Positions 1 to 9,350 of a stretch of 64,000 nucleotides of DNA are shown in pieces. Source of the DNA: Acetobacter malorum (GTDB taxonomy: Bacteria > Pseudomonadota > Alphaproteobacteria > Acetobacterales > Acetobacteraceae); contig NZ_LHZC01000046.1 of the NCBI RefSeq assembly GCF_001580615.1, positions 1 through 64,000 on the forward strand, read 5' to 3'. The notes below the pieces were generated by a model. That model was given only the letters and a program-made list of their open reading frames with translations, did not search any database and was not told the origin of the DNA. Made by a program: the position numbers and the translations under genes. Numbering within the stretch: the first letter of the stretch is position 1; the number at the start of each line of letters is the position of its first letter.

Positions 1-118
1 CATCCAGGCGCACGCCAAGGTTAACTTCTAAAATTTGGACGGCTTCTCTTACTTACGTGGGGAGCCGTCTTAACCACTGCCATGGAACCGTTATTCCTTG
101 ATATAGCAAGGCGCTACT

Positions 119-127
119 TTATCCTTG
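119..127 (+). promoter_or_regulatory. TATCCTTG upstream element
   Basis: An exact copy of the recurring TTATCCTTG motif lies 63 nt before the ATG at 191, in the same orientation as the gene. It belongs to a window-wide set of such sites upstream of genes. Whether it is a promoter hexamer region or a regulator site cannot be told from sequence alone. Confidence 0.4.
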
Positions 128-149
128 CCGTTTTCTTAGTGGAGTTGTT

Positions 150-161
150 ACGTTGCAACGT
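150..161. promoter_or_regulatory. 12-bp palindrome, possible operator
   Basis: ACGTTGCAACGT is a perfect dyad located 30 nt upstream of the ATG at 191 and downstream of the TATCCTTG element. Its position fits a dimeric repressor site for the Lar-like gene, but no second copy was seen elsewhere to support that. Confidence 0.3.
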
Positions 162-190
162 CTTGGTAAAATCGAAACTTCATAGGATGA

Positions 191-493
191 ATGATTGTGT
201 GTAAAAATATGAAAGCAAAAATAGAAAAATGCCCTTGTTGCGAAACACAGGATAGGCTTTCCCTTGTCACGGTCGAGGGAAAGCTGGCGGTTGAATGCAG
301 TTTTTGTTCGCATAGAGGTCCAGAAGTGAATTGTGAGGAATTCCCGTTCCCCTCAAAGTGTTCCTCAGCAGCCACCTCAGCGTGGAACCAAGACTCAATT
401 CGGCGTTTAGCCTTAATTCCGGAAATCCCATTATTTGGCCTCGCTGAGCCGCGCGCCTCAATGCAACCTATAAAGCGCCAAGCACTTTTGTGA
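191..493 (+). CDS. Lar-like zinc-ribbon protein (restriction-alleviation family)
   Basis: A 100-residue protein with two Cys pairs, CPCC near residue 14 and CSFC near residue 37, followed by GPEV and a later Ala-rich AWN segment. That order (CxxC, CxxC, GP, then A..AWN) is the layout of Lar-family proteins of phages and plasmids, which help incoming DNA against type I restriction. The start at 191 has AGGA 4 nt upstream; an in-frame ATG at 209 is possible. The C-terminal 30 residues after the AWN segment do not match the family and may be read-through of a lost stop. It is preceded by a TATCCTTG element and a palindrome. The family call is from motif order only; a general zinc ribbon is the alternative. 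Confidence 0.6.
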   Translation: MIVCKNMKAKIEKCPCCETQDRLSLVTVEGKLAVECSFCSHRGPEVNCEEFPFPSKCSSAATSAWNQDSIRRLALIPEIPLFGLAEPRASMQPIKRQALL

Positions 494-505
494 TTCCATG
501 AGGCA

Positions 506-531
506 GACGTCCCTGTGATAACAGGGACGTC
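506..531. repeat. Perfect 11-bp inverted repeat downstream of the Lar-like gene
   Basis: GACGTCCCTGT (506-516) and ACAGGGACGTC (521-531) are separated by GATA. No T-run follows on either strand, so this is a stable hairpin of unknown role, perhaps a transcript 3' end. Confidence 0.45.
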
Positions 532-575
532 GCTGGAGATAGGGTGCTGTATCGATTTCTGAGCGAACGAGTCAT

Positions 576-599
576 AAAAAAACGCCGCGAGAAGCGGCG
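576..599 (-). terminator. Rho-independent terminator
   Basis: Read on the minus strand: CGCCGC, loop TTCTC, GCGGCG, then seven T. It lies about 145 nt beyond the stop of the ThyX/TPR-glycosyltransferase operon (744) and should end that transcript. Confidence 0.8.
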
Positions 600-743
600 C
601 TTTAGTGACATGAGAGAATTAATACTGAACTTTGTACAGGATTTACGAACAGTATATCTCAACCTTCCATGAGTTGTTCTCTCGGGGTCAACATATCGCC
701 CCTTTGTCGTTGAGAGGCTTTTTGCCAGCGACAGCATGGTCTG

Positions 744-2234
744 TCAACAGGTTATTAAGACTTTTCCTTGTGATTTGGCCTTGCGCATTTTCTTCAGCGC
801 TCGACCGGCGCAATTTACCGGTTCGGACCAATCAAATGGAGCGGGTTGCTGGAATATGCGCATGGTCTCATACCATGGTGTCTCGACCTTGCCGCGCAAC
901 CAGCGCCAGCATTGATCGTAACGGGAGAGCATGATTACTGGCTTGCCCATGGCCGCTGCAAGATGCGCAGTAGAGGTGTCAACAGCGACGACGACATCCA
1001 GATTAGCTATCAGCCCAGCCGTATCGCTGAAGTCCTGTATGTGCCCGGTAAGATCGATCATTCGCATCTTGGCAGGCGGGGAGAGTGCCTGATCTGCTTT
1101 GTCACCAACCTGAAGACTGTAAAACACTGAATCTGGAACGTACTGCGCGAGCTTGGTGAATGTAGAGAGATCTGTTGAGCGCCGCCTATTGGCCAGTTCG
1201 GCTTCCCTAACCTCGCTATGCGCGCCTCCAGCCCATACCAGGCCGATATGCAGAGATTTTTTGAGCCTTTCCTCCGCTTCAGCTCCAAATTCTTTAAGCA
1301 AAGCCTCAGCCTGCAGCTTCTTCCATTCTGCTATGACAACGGGGGGCGGGGCTAGATACCCTCCGGCCATGGGGATGGAATCAATCGTTGCGCCCAGGGC
1401 GAAAGGCAGGCTCATTACGGACACTTGCGCCAGAGATTGACCCATGCCCGACTTTTGCCCGTGGGCAGGTTCTATATCACCTTTCTCTTCAATGATCGTA
1501 AATGTCGGGAATGAGTGTCGCAGCAGAGAGAGAAGTTCCGCGCGCGCGGTGAGAACCACATTCCCAGAACTGACTATTTCAGCCTGAGGCAGGAAGCGAC
1601 AAAACTGAATCATGTCGCCGTAACCGCCCTCCGTGGTCACGAACAGCGTTCCACCGGGCATGCTTTCGCCCTGCCATGTGGGCACAGTGAGGCCAAGGCG
1701 CTTTCTGTAGGTTGTCCAGCGCCACTCGTATTCTCTGAACCCCTCCAGATAATTACCTTCTCTCAGAAGTGAGAGGGCGTTGTTGGTCCTGGTCTGCTCA
1801 TTCTCCGGGTCGAGCCTGACTGCCATTTTATGGAGTTTTCTGGCGAGGGCAGGGTTGTCCCCAAGCTGGTCTATAGCGAATGCCAGATTGCTGATCGCTA
1901 GTGGATGGTTGCCATTCAGCTTGACGGACTGCTGATAAGCCTGGACGGCGCCGCGATAGTCCTGGAGGTGCGTAAGAGTGTTCCCCAGGTTGCACCAAGC
2001 GTCTGCCATTTCCGGGGCCACCCTCACTGCACGTTTCAGTGCAGTGAGGGAGCCTTGGAAATCGTTCGTTTCAGACAGGGCCGCGCCATAGTTGCTCAGG
2101 ATAAGAGCATCATCAGGGTTCAGTTCCAGCTCAGACCGGTATAGGCGAAGAGCCTCCGTCATATCCTTTGCTCGATGGGCCTTGATGGCAGCCTCTGCAG
2201 CCGGTGATCTGGCTGTAGATGTTTTCCCTGTCAT
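744..2234 (-). CDS. TPR-domain protein with GT9-like glycosyltransferase domain
   Basis: A 496-residue protein. Residues 10-150 are tetratricopeptide repeats (e.g. '[11 protein letters not shown]', '[11 protein letters not shown]', '[11 protein letters not shown]', each followed by a helix-B pattern). From about 190 a glycosyltransferase-like fold begins: [15 protein letters not shown] at 202-216, GLVWAGG at 331-337, a dyad '[10 protein letters not shown]', and near the C-terminus [14 protein letters not shown], the nucleotide-sugar-site signature of the heptosyltransferase-like (GT9) group. Bacterial TPR-GT proteins of this type transfer sugars to protein or envelope acceptors. Its ATG overlaps the thyX stop (ATGA), so the two are translationally coupled. 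No signal peptide, so probably cytoplasmic. Acceptor unknown; modification of DNA bases cannot be excluded given the partner gene. Confidence 0.7.
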   Translation of the reverse strand: MTGKTSTARSPAAEAAIKAHRAKDMTEALRLYRSELELNPDDALILSNYGAALSETNDFQGSLTALKRAVRVAPEMADAWCNLGNTLTHLQDYRGAVQAYQQSVKLNGNHPLAISNLAFAIDQLGDNPALARKLHKMAVRLDPENEQTRTNNALSLLREGNYLEGFREYEWRWTTYRKRLGLTVPTWQGESMPGGTLFVTTEGGYGDMIQFCRFLPQAEIVSSGNVVLTARAELLSLLRHSFPTFTIIEEKGDIEPAHGQKSGMGQSLAQVSVMSLPFALGATIDSIPMAGGYLAPPPVVIAEWKKLQAEALLKEFGAEAEERLKKSLHIGLVWAGGAHSEVREAELANRRRSTDLSTFTKLAQYVPDSVFYSLQVGDKADQALSPPAKMRMIDLTGHIQDFSDTAGLIANLDVVVAVDTSTAHLAAAMGKPVIMLSRYDQCWRWLRGKVETPWYETMRIFQQPAPFDWSEPVNCAGRALKKMRKAKSQGKVLITC

Positions 2235-3484
2235 GCCGTAACCATTTTTGGGTCCGAGAAAACTGCATCTGCAAAGATGCGCACTTCCCGGCTAGACAGT
2301 CCGTTCTCCCTAGCCATATCGAGGACCTCAGGACGGGTGAGGCCCGCGTTAACGGCAATCTCTGTGATCAGCCGAACAACACTCATCTCCTGCCGGGAGA
2401 ATGTATGAGCATAGAACGCATAATCCTCCCAGGCCTCATGCACATTAGGCGCCCATGCCATAAGAATTTTCAGGATAACCTCAGCATAAGCACGGATCTC
2501 AAATTGAGCGTGACCATCCACACGCAATCTGAGGAAGTGCAGAAGGTTATGGAGGTCGATCTTCCAGTACCATTCTGTGTAGGTGTTCAGAGTGAGATTG
2601 ATCCTTGCGAGTTCGCGTGCAAGCTGCTTGTCGCCTTCAGGATTAATCATATCCTCGTAGTTCTTGTAATTTCGCTCAGCGTCAGCTTTGAGGAGGTCGA
2701 TAACCTCCAGAGCCACTTCAGGCGCAACCCTTTCACCACGGCCCTGCTTGTTGCTCTTGCTCTGAGTGGCGATGTGCTCCGGTGCAGGCAGGTAGAATTC
2801 GTTGGCAAGGATTGAGTAGCGGGCCGAGTATTCATTCACGCTGGCCATTCTGTGCCGTATCCACTGCCGGGCAATGAAGATCGGCAACTTGATGTGGAAC
2901 TTGATTTCGCACATCTCGAATGGACTGGAATGGCGATGCCGCATCAGATAGCGGAGGAGGCCGCGATCTTCGTAGACGCTTTGCGTTCCTATGCCATACG
3001 AGACGCGTGCAGCCTGCACGATTGCACCTTCATTACCCATATAGTCGACGACACGCACAAAGCCATGGTCGAGCACAGGCCAGCCAAGGCCGAGGATATC
3101 GTCCATTTGCGGGGAGGATACGCGAGCCTGGTGTGCGAATTTTTCACCCTGAATGGGGGTAAGGCCAAGATTTTTCATGACCGTGACCCCATCCATATCT
3201 CCAGTGATGGATGGTGCACCTTCTCTGCCGACCTTTCCGCCTCCTATCGGCGTAAAAATCGCACCGTCGTGGACAACGGGGGCCGCATCTGTTTGTTGGG
3301 CTGCGCCCGCGGTTACGTCGAGATTTGAAGGCGACTTAAGACCATTTCGGGGCGCAACGCTCCCACCATCAGTCACTTCGTTTGACAGGTCAGGGGTGCA
3401 GGCCCCTCCGCCGATATAAGATCCATCGTCAACCTTTTGAGCGGGGTTAATCCCTATCCCTCGAAAATTGGCATGTTCATTCAA
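2231..3484 (-). CDS. thyX: Flavin-dependent thymidylate synthase ThyX with N-terminal extension
   Basis: 417 residues. The ThyX signature RHR-x7-S is present as [11 protein letters not shown] at 210-220, with RHRHSSPFE at 182-190 and the FAD-site segments '[11 protein letters not shown]' and '[11 protein letters not shown]' in the right order. ThyX makes dTMP from dUMP using methylene-tetrahydrofolate, FAD and NADPH. Typical ThyX is about 220-300 residues; here the homologous part begins near residue 135 and is preceded by about 130 Gly/Asp/Pro-rich residues with no recognised domain. A purine-rich AAAAGGA lies about 13 nt before the ATG at 3484, so the true start may be internal (Met 97, 103 or 127). 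It overlaps the next gene by 4 nt. Either a genuine dTMP supplier or a ThyX-fold enzyme acting on another pyrimidine; the intact motif favours the former. Confidence 0.9.
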   Translation of the reverse strand: MNEHANFRGIGINPAQKVDDGSYIGGGACTPDLSNEVTDGGSVAPRNGLKSPSNLDVTAGAAQQTDAAPVVHDGAIFTPIGGGKVGREGAPSITGDMDGVTVMKNLGLTPIQGEKFAHQARVSSPQMDDILGLGWPVLDHGFVRVVDYMGNEGAIVQAARVSYGIGTQSVYEDRGLLRYLMRHRHSSPFEMCEIKFHIKLPIFIARQWIRHRMASVNEYSARYSILANEFYLPAPEHIATQSKSNKQGRGERVAPEVALEVIDLLKADAERNYKNYEDMINPEGDKQLARELARINLTLNTYTEWYWKIDLHNLLHFLRLRVDGHAQFEIRAYAEVILKILMAWAPNVHEAWEDYAFYAHTFSRQEMSVVRLITEIAVNAGLTRPEVLDMARENGLSSREVRIFADAVFSDPKMVTA

Positions 3485-3708
3485 GACATACTGTCCTTTT
3501 GGATTTTGGAAGATCTAAAGCCATACATTCCGCCCTCGCCAGCCTAGGCGCGAAGCAAAACCAACATGTCCATATCAAGGAAAATATGGTTTTTGTCCAT
3601 CATGTGATGATTGGAACCATGGATAAAATTCATGGTATTCAAGGCCAGAGCGGCCGCCGGAGAGATAGGCAGGCGCATCTAAAGCCTCATCTCAAGATAA
3701 GGATCAGA
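3485..3708. other. Intergenic region between prepilin peptidase and thyX
   Basis: No convincing gene on either strand; open frames here start with rare codons and lack Shine-Dalgarno sequences. Presumably contains the thyX promoter (minus strand). No TATCCTTG element was seen. Confidence 0.4.
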
Positions 3709-4374
3709 TTAATGGAATATAGTCAGCACTAACATCGTAAGGGCCAGAGCGGGCCCCAATGGGAGACCTTCCGGGTTTGCCTCACCTTTCTGGTCAGCTC
3801 CAAATTTATATGAAAGGAGGCAGAATGCGAGGTGAGACATTCCAACCAGCCCTACGAAGACGGCAAATTTATCAATACCAATCCATGCGCCACATGCTGC
3901 TGCCATCGTCATGTCCCCACCGGACATGAAGTTACGCTTGGCGATGATGGAATGAATGACCATTGTCAGTGTTATGCCAAACCAGAATGCCATAGCACCA
4001 TAGATGGAAGCGCTGGTGATCTCACTGATCTGCGCGCTCAGAAGGCCAAGAAGAAGCATGGGCACGGTGAGATATCCGGGCAACCATCTGTCCTGTAGAT
4101 CAAGCAGGGCAAGCGTGAGAGCGAACGTTAGCCCGATAATCTCCATACAGACCACTAAGGAGGGGGCAGACATCAGGAAGGCACGAACCCCTCCGGTAAT
4201 GGCTATGGTCACTATGCCTAAGAAAATCAATGTTCTCTGGCCCGCCAGATGCATGGGGGCCGGCCTGATATCACCCACCACAGGAAGCCAAAGAACGGCA
4301 GCATTGATCATAAACGGCGCGAAAAGTGCCCAGAAGAATGTGAATATAACGAGTGTTGTGTGGTCGGTTATCAT
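3709..4374 (-). CDS. Type IV prepilin peptidase (A24 family)
   Basis: A 221-residue polytopic membrane protein with about six to seven hydrophobic helices. The two catalytic aspartates of A24 peptidases are visible in LLDLQDRWLP (about 91-99) and SGGDMTM (GD at 153-154), the latter corresponding to the GxGD motif. It would cut the leader of prepilins at the inner membrane. The N-terminal Cys-rich methylase domain of full PilD is missing, as in short plasmid-encoded enzymes such as PilU of IncI plasmids. It lies 50 nt downstream of the coupling-protein gene in the same direction, which suits an I-type conjugation locus using a thin pilus. No prepilin gene is in the window. Confidence 0.8.
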   Translation of the reverse strand: MITDHTTLVIFTFFWALFAPFMINAAVLWLPVVGDIRPAPMHLAGQRTLIFLGIVTIAITGGVRAFLMSAPSLVVCMEIIGLTFALTLALLDLQDRWLPGYLTVPMLLLGLLSAQISEITSASIYGAMAFWFGITLTMVIHSIIAKRNFMSGGDMTMAAACGAWIGIDKFAVFVGLVGMSHLAFCLLSYKFGADQKGEANPEGLPLGPALALTMLVLTIFH

Positions 4375-4424
4375 TGTTCACCATGCGGTCTTGAGGGAGG
4401 GAGGTGATTTGCAAGCGAGCGCGC

Positions 4425-7400
4425 TTATTCGTCGTCATCATCTCCGAACAGAGAAAGCATTCCGCCCTCAGCATTGGCGGTGACCTCCACCTGTTCCTCA
4501 GTCTTCTTCTGCTCAACTTTGACAATCGGCTCTTTCCCGGCGGGAGTAGATGGCTGGGCCGGGCTGTCTGTCCCCTGATGTTCACTGGCGGGATCTTCTT
4601 CGGATGCACCAGTGTCCTTGGAGGTGGTCTCCTCTGAAGAGGCTACTCTTTCCCCATCCTCTGCCTGATCTTCATCTGATTCAGGCTCATATTCTTCCTG
4701 ATATGTGTCCGATTCAGAGAACCCTGTATCCTCATCTTCTTCCTCCGGCGGAGGATACTCAGCCGCGCCACTCGCACTCGGATGGTCCTCAATTTCCCCT
4801 TCGCTCTCTCCCGGTGCCTCGCCGAAATTACTCGCGCCCTGCTCAGATGAGAACAGGTCGTCGAGCATTGAAGAGCCACCATCGCTATTGGTCTCCGCAC
4901 CTTCTTCAGTCGCTGCCGAAGTGCCGCCCCAGGCAAGGTCTTCGTCCGGATTTTCCGGGACGCCAGTCACGTCGCCGCTCTGGCTTGTCTCGGCGGCCGC
5001 CTCCTCTTTGTCTTCCTGATCGTCGTCCCGCAGCAATTCTCCAATCCTGTTGGCGTCTGCCAGGCCCTGCATGATTGATGGGTTGGCCGTGAGTTTGCTA
5101 CCGTCGTCGAAAGGAATATGTTTCTCGTCGACCGTAGCCTCATGAGGCGTATTGGGTTTTGCCGTATCAGCCGCAGTTTCCCAGGTGTCAAAGCTAGGTG
5201 GCGGAGAATAATGGTCTGTGCCCATACCCCCGCGACGTGGTGGCATATCACCGTAGCCGCGTGAGGTCTGACGATCATAGCTGCCCATGCCCCGGCTGCT
5301 CCGTCCAGCGCTCGTCCAGTCTCCACTGGCAACGGGCGGCGCAGCTACGGCTGTCTCATCAGGAGCGCCAAAGGCTTCATCGCGCTTCATGACCATATAT
5401 GCGATAGCCGAACAAGCGATCTCGATAAGAGGGCGGCTGGTACCACCCTCCGGGTTCACGGCGCATGCGAGGTCCAAGATATCGTCACGCATGAAAGAGC
5501 TGGACTCATCCTGACCATCATCTGACTGATCTTCAGGGTCATCAGAAGTGCGGAGGTCTTCTTCTCGATATCCCTGCATGTTTTGCAGGGCCTCTCGGGA
5601 GGCTTCCTTCATCTTGCTGATCTGATCATCAGCAAGCAGTTGAGCAAGGATTTGCGGGGAACGGATGTTTATCTGCAGATCTGTAGGGCTGGGGCGTGGG
5701 ACCGGTATGAAATAGTTCGCAGAGAGCCGGATTTTCTTCAGATCAACGGTTCGTTCGGGAGCCGCGTAAAATGCCCGCATACGGATAAGCTGGCCGAGGT
5801 GCGTCAGATGCCCTTCGCCTGCTCCCTGTGATACGAGATCAATCATGTCGACGCGGCTGATGTCTTCATAACTGGACGTGTCGCCCATAAAAAACTGGTC
5901 TTTAGAGGGGTCGCGTCGATCAAAGGTCTGGGCGCGCGCCCTTGTAATCTTGCCGCCACGCTTAATGGCAAGATCCGCAGTCGAATTCGGATCTTCAATT
6001 TTCATGAAGAATTTCGTGGAGGTGTTGCCGATTACCGCGTTCGCAATTTTCTGGTCGATACGCCCCATGGAGTCCAAGTCCTGACTGGCGTAGATCAGGC
6101 AAAAACCACAGCCTCGGGCCTGCGCAGCGATCAAGTCCATGCCAGGAACCAGGTAATAGCCGACCTCATCGAAAACAACGACAACTGGTGAGTTCGATGT
6201 GGTTACCCGGTTTTCAACAACCTGGTCCCATGAACCCTCCACCACAGACCCCAGGGTCGCTGCCATCATCCCTTTCATAGTGGCGACGACGATCTTACCT
6301 AGAGCAATGATCTCTTCCATGGCTTTGCCGAGTGCTGGCAGCATGATGATCAAAACGCGGCGGTTAAGCACCACGTCATACATGTCTACTTCGCCGTACT
6401 GGGTCTCAAAGATATACCCGTAGACTTTGACCAGTGTGCCAAGCACCTTCTGGAACTGCATCAGAAGGTAAGTGTGCTGGTCTTTAGGCACCTTCTCCTG
6501 ATCCATGGCCTTTTTGCGCATGTCGACGTTGATCGAGTTGAGGTATGTCTGGACACCTTTCCGGATCTTGGGCGGCATGTCGGGATAGTTGTCGGGACTG
6601 GCCAGCTCCATGAGCTTTTCCAGCGTCATGAAGTCCGAGATAACACCCGCGTCCAGTTCAATGATCCCGCGGTCGCGCAACCAGCAGAGAGCATCCATTT
6701 CGCCAGTAAGCATGTCGATGGCACGCGATTTCCACGTGGCGCCGTCACCACCCGCATCATCCATGAGACTGGCGACCATCTGAGTAAGGTCGGCCGCGCT
6801 TCCGGAGGCAAATGGGTTCGTCGTATTGGAAGATTTCCTTCTATAACCCGTCTGCCCTGGAAGGCTTGAGTTCATGAAATTCATGATTAGAAGGTTGTCT
6901 TCGAGACCTAACTTCCTGAGCATCACGAACGTCTTGGCAAAGAGGGAGACGTCGCCCTTGCCATCGACGTAAATGAAGCCAGACCCCCAGGATAGCGCGT
7001 TCGCCCCGTAACCGATCAGCGTCTCGGTTTTGCCGGCGCCTGTGGTGCCGATTACCGTAAAATGCTGCCGAGCATCGGAGTTCGTAAGCCAAACTTCCTC
7101 GCCGGTCAGAATGTCATTCCCGAGATAGAATATCCCGCCTGCTTTTCGCGCTTTCCCGCCGATAGTCTCTCTGGGATCTATTTCGCCAGACTGGATGGGC
7201 TTTTTCAGCGGAAGAACGCTTCTCTTTCCGCATGACATAAAATAGAGGACCAGGGAAAATAGCATGCAGGCCACCCCTGTCTGGGGCACAAAAACCAGCA
7301 TCAGAACCGTGGCAAACTGCAGCATCTGCAGATTGCTGATCTGCCCCCACCATTTTCTCCGTTTTTGGGAAGCGGTCTCGATATTGATGGTTGTCAGGTC

Positions 7401-7451
7401 TGGAAGGATTTCCTGACCATCAACTGCGCCTCTGAAATCTTTCCTTGCCAT
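4425..7451 (-). CDS. IcmO/DotL/TrbC-type conjugative coupling ATPase
   Basis: 1008 residues. Two hydrophobic segments (about 42-72) anchor it in the inner membrane; then Walker A GTTGAGKT at 135-142 and Walker B VVVVFDE at 423-429 in an FtsK/VirD4-like hexameric ATPase. The segments around 'VWLTNSDARQHFTVIG' and 'YVDGKGDVSLF' match type IVB (Dot/Icm, IncI) coupling proteins better than VirD4. Such proteins hand DNA-relaxase complexes and protein substrates to the secretion channel. From about residue 640 the protein turns into a long acidic, Glu/Ser/Asp-rich low-complexity tail of roughly 350 residues ending DDDDE; DotL tails bind adaptors, so this may be a substrate-adaptor platform. Start ATG overlaps the upstream stop (TAATG). 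No relaxase or other Dot/Icm core gene is in the window. Confidence 0.88.
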   Translation of the reverse strand: MARKDFRGAVDGQEILPDLTTINIETASQKRRKWWGQISNLQMLQFATVLMLVFVPQTGVACMLFSLVLYFMSCGKRSVLPLKKPIQSGEIDPRETIGGKARKAGGIFYLGNDILTGEEVWLTNSDARQHFTVIGTTGAGKTETLIGYGANALSWGSGFIYVDGKGDVSLFAKTFVMLRKLGLEDNLLIMNFMNSSLPGQTGYRRKSSNTTNPFASGSAADLTQMVASLMDDAGGDGATWKSRAIDMLTGEMDALCWLRDRGIIELDAGVISDFMTLEKLMELASPDNYPDMPPKIRKGVQTYLNSINVDMRKKAMDQEKVPKDQHTYLLMQFQKVLGTLVKVYGYIFETQYGEVDMYDVVLNRRVLIIMLPALGKAMEEIIALGKIVVATMKGMMAATLGSVVEGSWDQVVENRVTTSNSPVVVVFDEVGYYLVPGMDLIAAQARGCGFCLIYASQDLDSMGRIDQKIANAVIGNTSTKFFMKIEDPNSTADLAIKRGGKITRARAQTFDRRDPSKDQFFMGDTSSYEDISRVDMIDLVSQGAGEGHLTHLGQLIRMRAFYAAPERTVDLKKIRLSANYFIPVPRPSPTDLQINIRSPQILAQLLADDQISKMKEASREALQNMQGYREEDLRTSDDPEDQSDDGQDESSSFMRDDILDLACAVNPEGGTSRPLIEIACSAIAYMVMKRDEAFGAPDETAVAAPPVASGDWTSAGRSSRGMGSYDRQTSRGYGDMPPRRGGMGTDHYSPPPSFDTWETAADTAKPNTPHEATVDEKHIPFDDGSKLTANPSIMQGLADANRIGELLRDDDQEDKEEAAAETSQSGDVTGVPENPDEDLAWGGTSAATEEGAETNSDGGSSMLDDLFSSEQGASNFGEAPGESEGEIEDHPSASGAAEYPPPEEEDEDTGFSESDTYQEEYEPESDEDQAEDGERVASSEETTSKDTGASEEDPASEHQGTDSPAQPSTPAGKEPIVKVEQKKTEEQVEVTANAEGGMLSLFGDDDDE

Positions 7452-9139
7452 TATTCTGCGCCACCCGCCGGGAAAGAATCTTCGTTTTCTGGATCATCCG
7501 CGAATAGCCCCCAATGATCCCCCCACATGGCGAATGATTCCATCAGGGGCGTCATATCGAGGGATCGGCCACCATCACCCCCGAACTGAACGCACTGCTC
7601 AAGAGAGGCGGCGATCGCCATCAGAAATGTTTGAGGGGATGAAAGCTCTAGGGCAGTAACAACGAACCCCAGAAGAGACGGGCCGTCTTCTTCCTGCGCG
7701 GATCGCATAGAAAAAGAGAACCCACCTTTCCCCTTTGTTTTAAGGACAAGTGGGCATGCCCACTGAGCAGCCGATACGAGTATGACGGGGAGCATGCCGC
7801 GCGCATCGGTCAGATCATGGATTGAATACTCGACGCCACTGAACATACAGGGGCTGCCGCCAATGATCGCAGACATAGTCGCCGCCATAGCCATAATTAT
7901 CGCATCGGATGACGAGAGAGGGGGCGCGCCGCCTGTCGAGAGTGTGGGGATGCCAGAATTTACCGTGACGCTTTGTCCGGCGGGGATCGACCTGGAGGGG
8001 GCGTCATTTGGCATGGATGGGAAAGAACCCATGGCCGGAAGGCCGTCGTCTTCCTCATCCTCCTCTTCGGAATAGTCTTCTGGCTGAGTGTCCGGGTGGT
8101 GGCCCGCCTCAGGTTCATCCGCATCAGCTATCCCGTGCTGGCCTTCATCCGCATGAGAGGTAGAGACAGTGCCCTCATGAAGTGTGGTCCCCCTCTCTTC
8201 AGCTTGAGGAACTGCTTCGACTGACGGTGCGAAATGCTGTTCCTCCATAGGGGAAGGCGCAGGTGTGGGCGTCACAGGCTCAGTCTGGGACGCATCAGAC
8301 GTTACTGACCGAGTTGCGCCGCCCTCTTCCTTCTGCTGGTCGTACGGGGCTATGCCGGGGAAGGTCTCCTCATTTATCCCAGAAGGTTCAACATCATCTG
8401 TCGGAAGATGAGAGGAGGTGTGTTCCGCTGTTTGCTCGACCGGCAGGCTGACGGCGTGATGTTCCTGCTCTGCGGACCTGTCGTTTGCATCCAGTGGCTG
8501 AGCAGCGGTGCTTTCGGTTTCTTTCTCCCTATCGTCACTTGTCTCTGCAGCTTCAGGGTGCGGGGTGCCTTCGCAGTCTGTGGTTTCGGCTTGCTGCGCG
8601 TGTAGGGGAGGGATGGTCTCCAGGGGTGGCAGATCGGGTTCTGACGGGGGCGATGTATTATCCCCCCCCGTCTCAATATCTTCCCCATGCGCATGGCTAT
8701 GACCAACATCTGAGCCATCAGCCGCTTGTAACGGATTAGATACTGGTCTCTCGGCCATATCCCGGCACGGGACGGCAAGACCCTGAGCGATAATGTCTGC
8801 CACCTCTTCGAATGTTCCGCTGACCCATTCTGCGTAGGTTGCGCTCTCAGGAGAGGGGAGCGGGGTCTCATCCTTGTTGAATGATGACAAGAGGAAAAAT
8901 TTGTGCCGGAGGGTGTCATCACCTCCGATTGTATCGAGTAAGGCCTGATGAGAAGGAGGCGGAGTATCTGCCGTCTCCTGCAGCCAAACACAAACCACCA
9001 TATCCTGGAATTCAGCGTTCCGGGGGCGTATGGCCAGGATCATAGGCATTTCGGCTGATCCGGAAATATCCTGAACAATGTCAGTTTCCAGGACCTTAGA
9101 TCTCAATGATGAAAGGATCTGCTCTCTCAAACTGGTCAT
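7451..9139 (-). CDS. Acidic, low-complexity protein upstream of the coupling ATPase
   Basis: 562 residues, function not recognised. Residues 1-130 form a compact-looking domain, 160-375 are Glu/Pro/Ser/His-rich low complexity, and 400-560 form a second Ala-rich, more hydrophobic domain. It sits where IncI plasmids place TrbA/IcmP (DotM), directly upstream of and overlapping the coupling-protein gene by TAATG, but I see no DotM-like transmembrane N-terminus. It may be a soluble partner of the coupling ATPase, both sharing acidic disordered regions. The last residues are also Pro/Gly/Glu-rich. Confidence 0.6.
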   Translation of the reverse strand: MTSLREQILSSLRSKVLETDIVQDISGSAEMPMILAIRPRNAEFQDMVVCVWLQETADTPPPSHQALLDTIGGDDTLRHKFFLLSSFNKDETPLPSPESATYAEWVSGTFEEVADIIAQGLAVPCRDMAERPVSNPLQAADGSDVGHSHAHGEDIETGGDNTSPPSEPDLPPLETIPPLHAQQAETTDCEGTPHPEAAETSDDREKETESTAAQPLDANDRSAEQEHHAVSLPVEQTAEHTSSHLPTDDVEPSGINEETFPGIAPYDQQKEEGGATRSVTSDASQTEPVTPTPAPSPMEEQHFAPSVEAVPQAEERGTTLHEGTVSTSHADEGQHGIADADEPEAGHHPDTQPEDYSEEEDEEDDGLPAMGSFPSMPNDAPSRSIPAGQSVTVNSGIPTLSTGGAPPLSSSDAIIMAMAATMSAIIGGSPCMFSGVEYSIHDLTDARGMLPVILVSAAQWACPLVLKTKGKGGFSFSMRSAQEEDGPSLLGFVVTALELSSPQTFLMAIAASLEQCVQFGGDGGRSLDMTPLMESFAMWGDHWGLFADDPENEDSFPAGGAE

Positions 9140-9350
9140 CAGCCTTCACACCTAGCGCATAGCCCTTGAAACACCCCCCGCCAGACCATTACGCTTCTCT
9201 TCAGAAAGGCCTGTTGCTCGGGTATTTCGCCGTTATCCTTGAGAGTGTAGCGAACGGAACCTTGAGTATTTAGGGTAAAGTGATGGTTAGTTATAAAGTC
9301 ATGAAAATGACCTGCTTTTTTTGCAATATTTCTTGTGACGGGGCCTGATA
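9140..9350. other. Divergent intergenic region
   Basis: Separates the minus-strand conjugation genes from a plus-strand gene at 9351. It holds an exact TTATCCTTG at 9233-9241 (plus strand) and a nearby GGAACCTTG. A minus-strand open frame across 9139-9414 has no Shine-Dalgarno sequence and is ignored. Confidence 0.4.
9233..9241 (+). promoter_or_regulatory. TATCCTTG upstream element
   Basis: Exact TTATCCTTG, 109 nt before the ATG at 9351 and in the same orientation; a member of the window-wide motif set. Confidence 0.4.

Larger units (their letters stand above)
1..190. other. Left-edge intergenic region
   Basis: No gene is visible here. The stretch holds an imperfect hairpin (GACGGCT at 38-44 with AGCCGTC at 63-69), the motif TTATTCCTTG at 91-100, an exact TTATCCTTG at 119-127 and a 12-bp palindrome at 150-161. 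It is most likely the regulatory region of the Lar-like gene that starts at 191. Confidence 0.5.

Noticed and set aside
3499-3732. Plus-strand 77-codon frame between prepilin peptidase and thyX
   Set aside because: Rare start codon, no ribosome site and overlaps the end of the peptidase gene.
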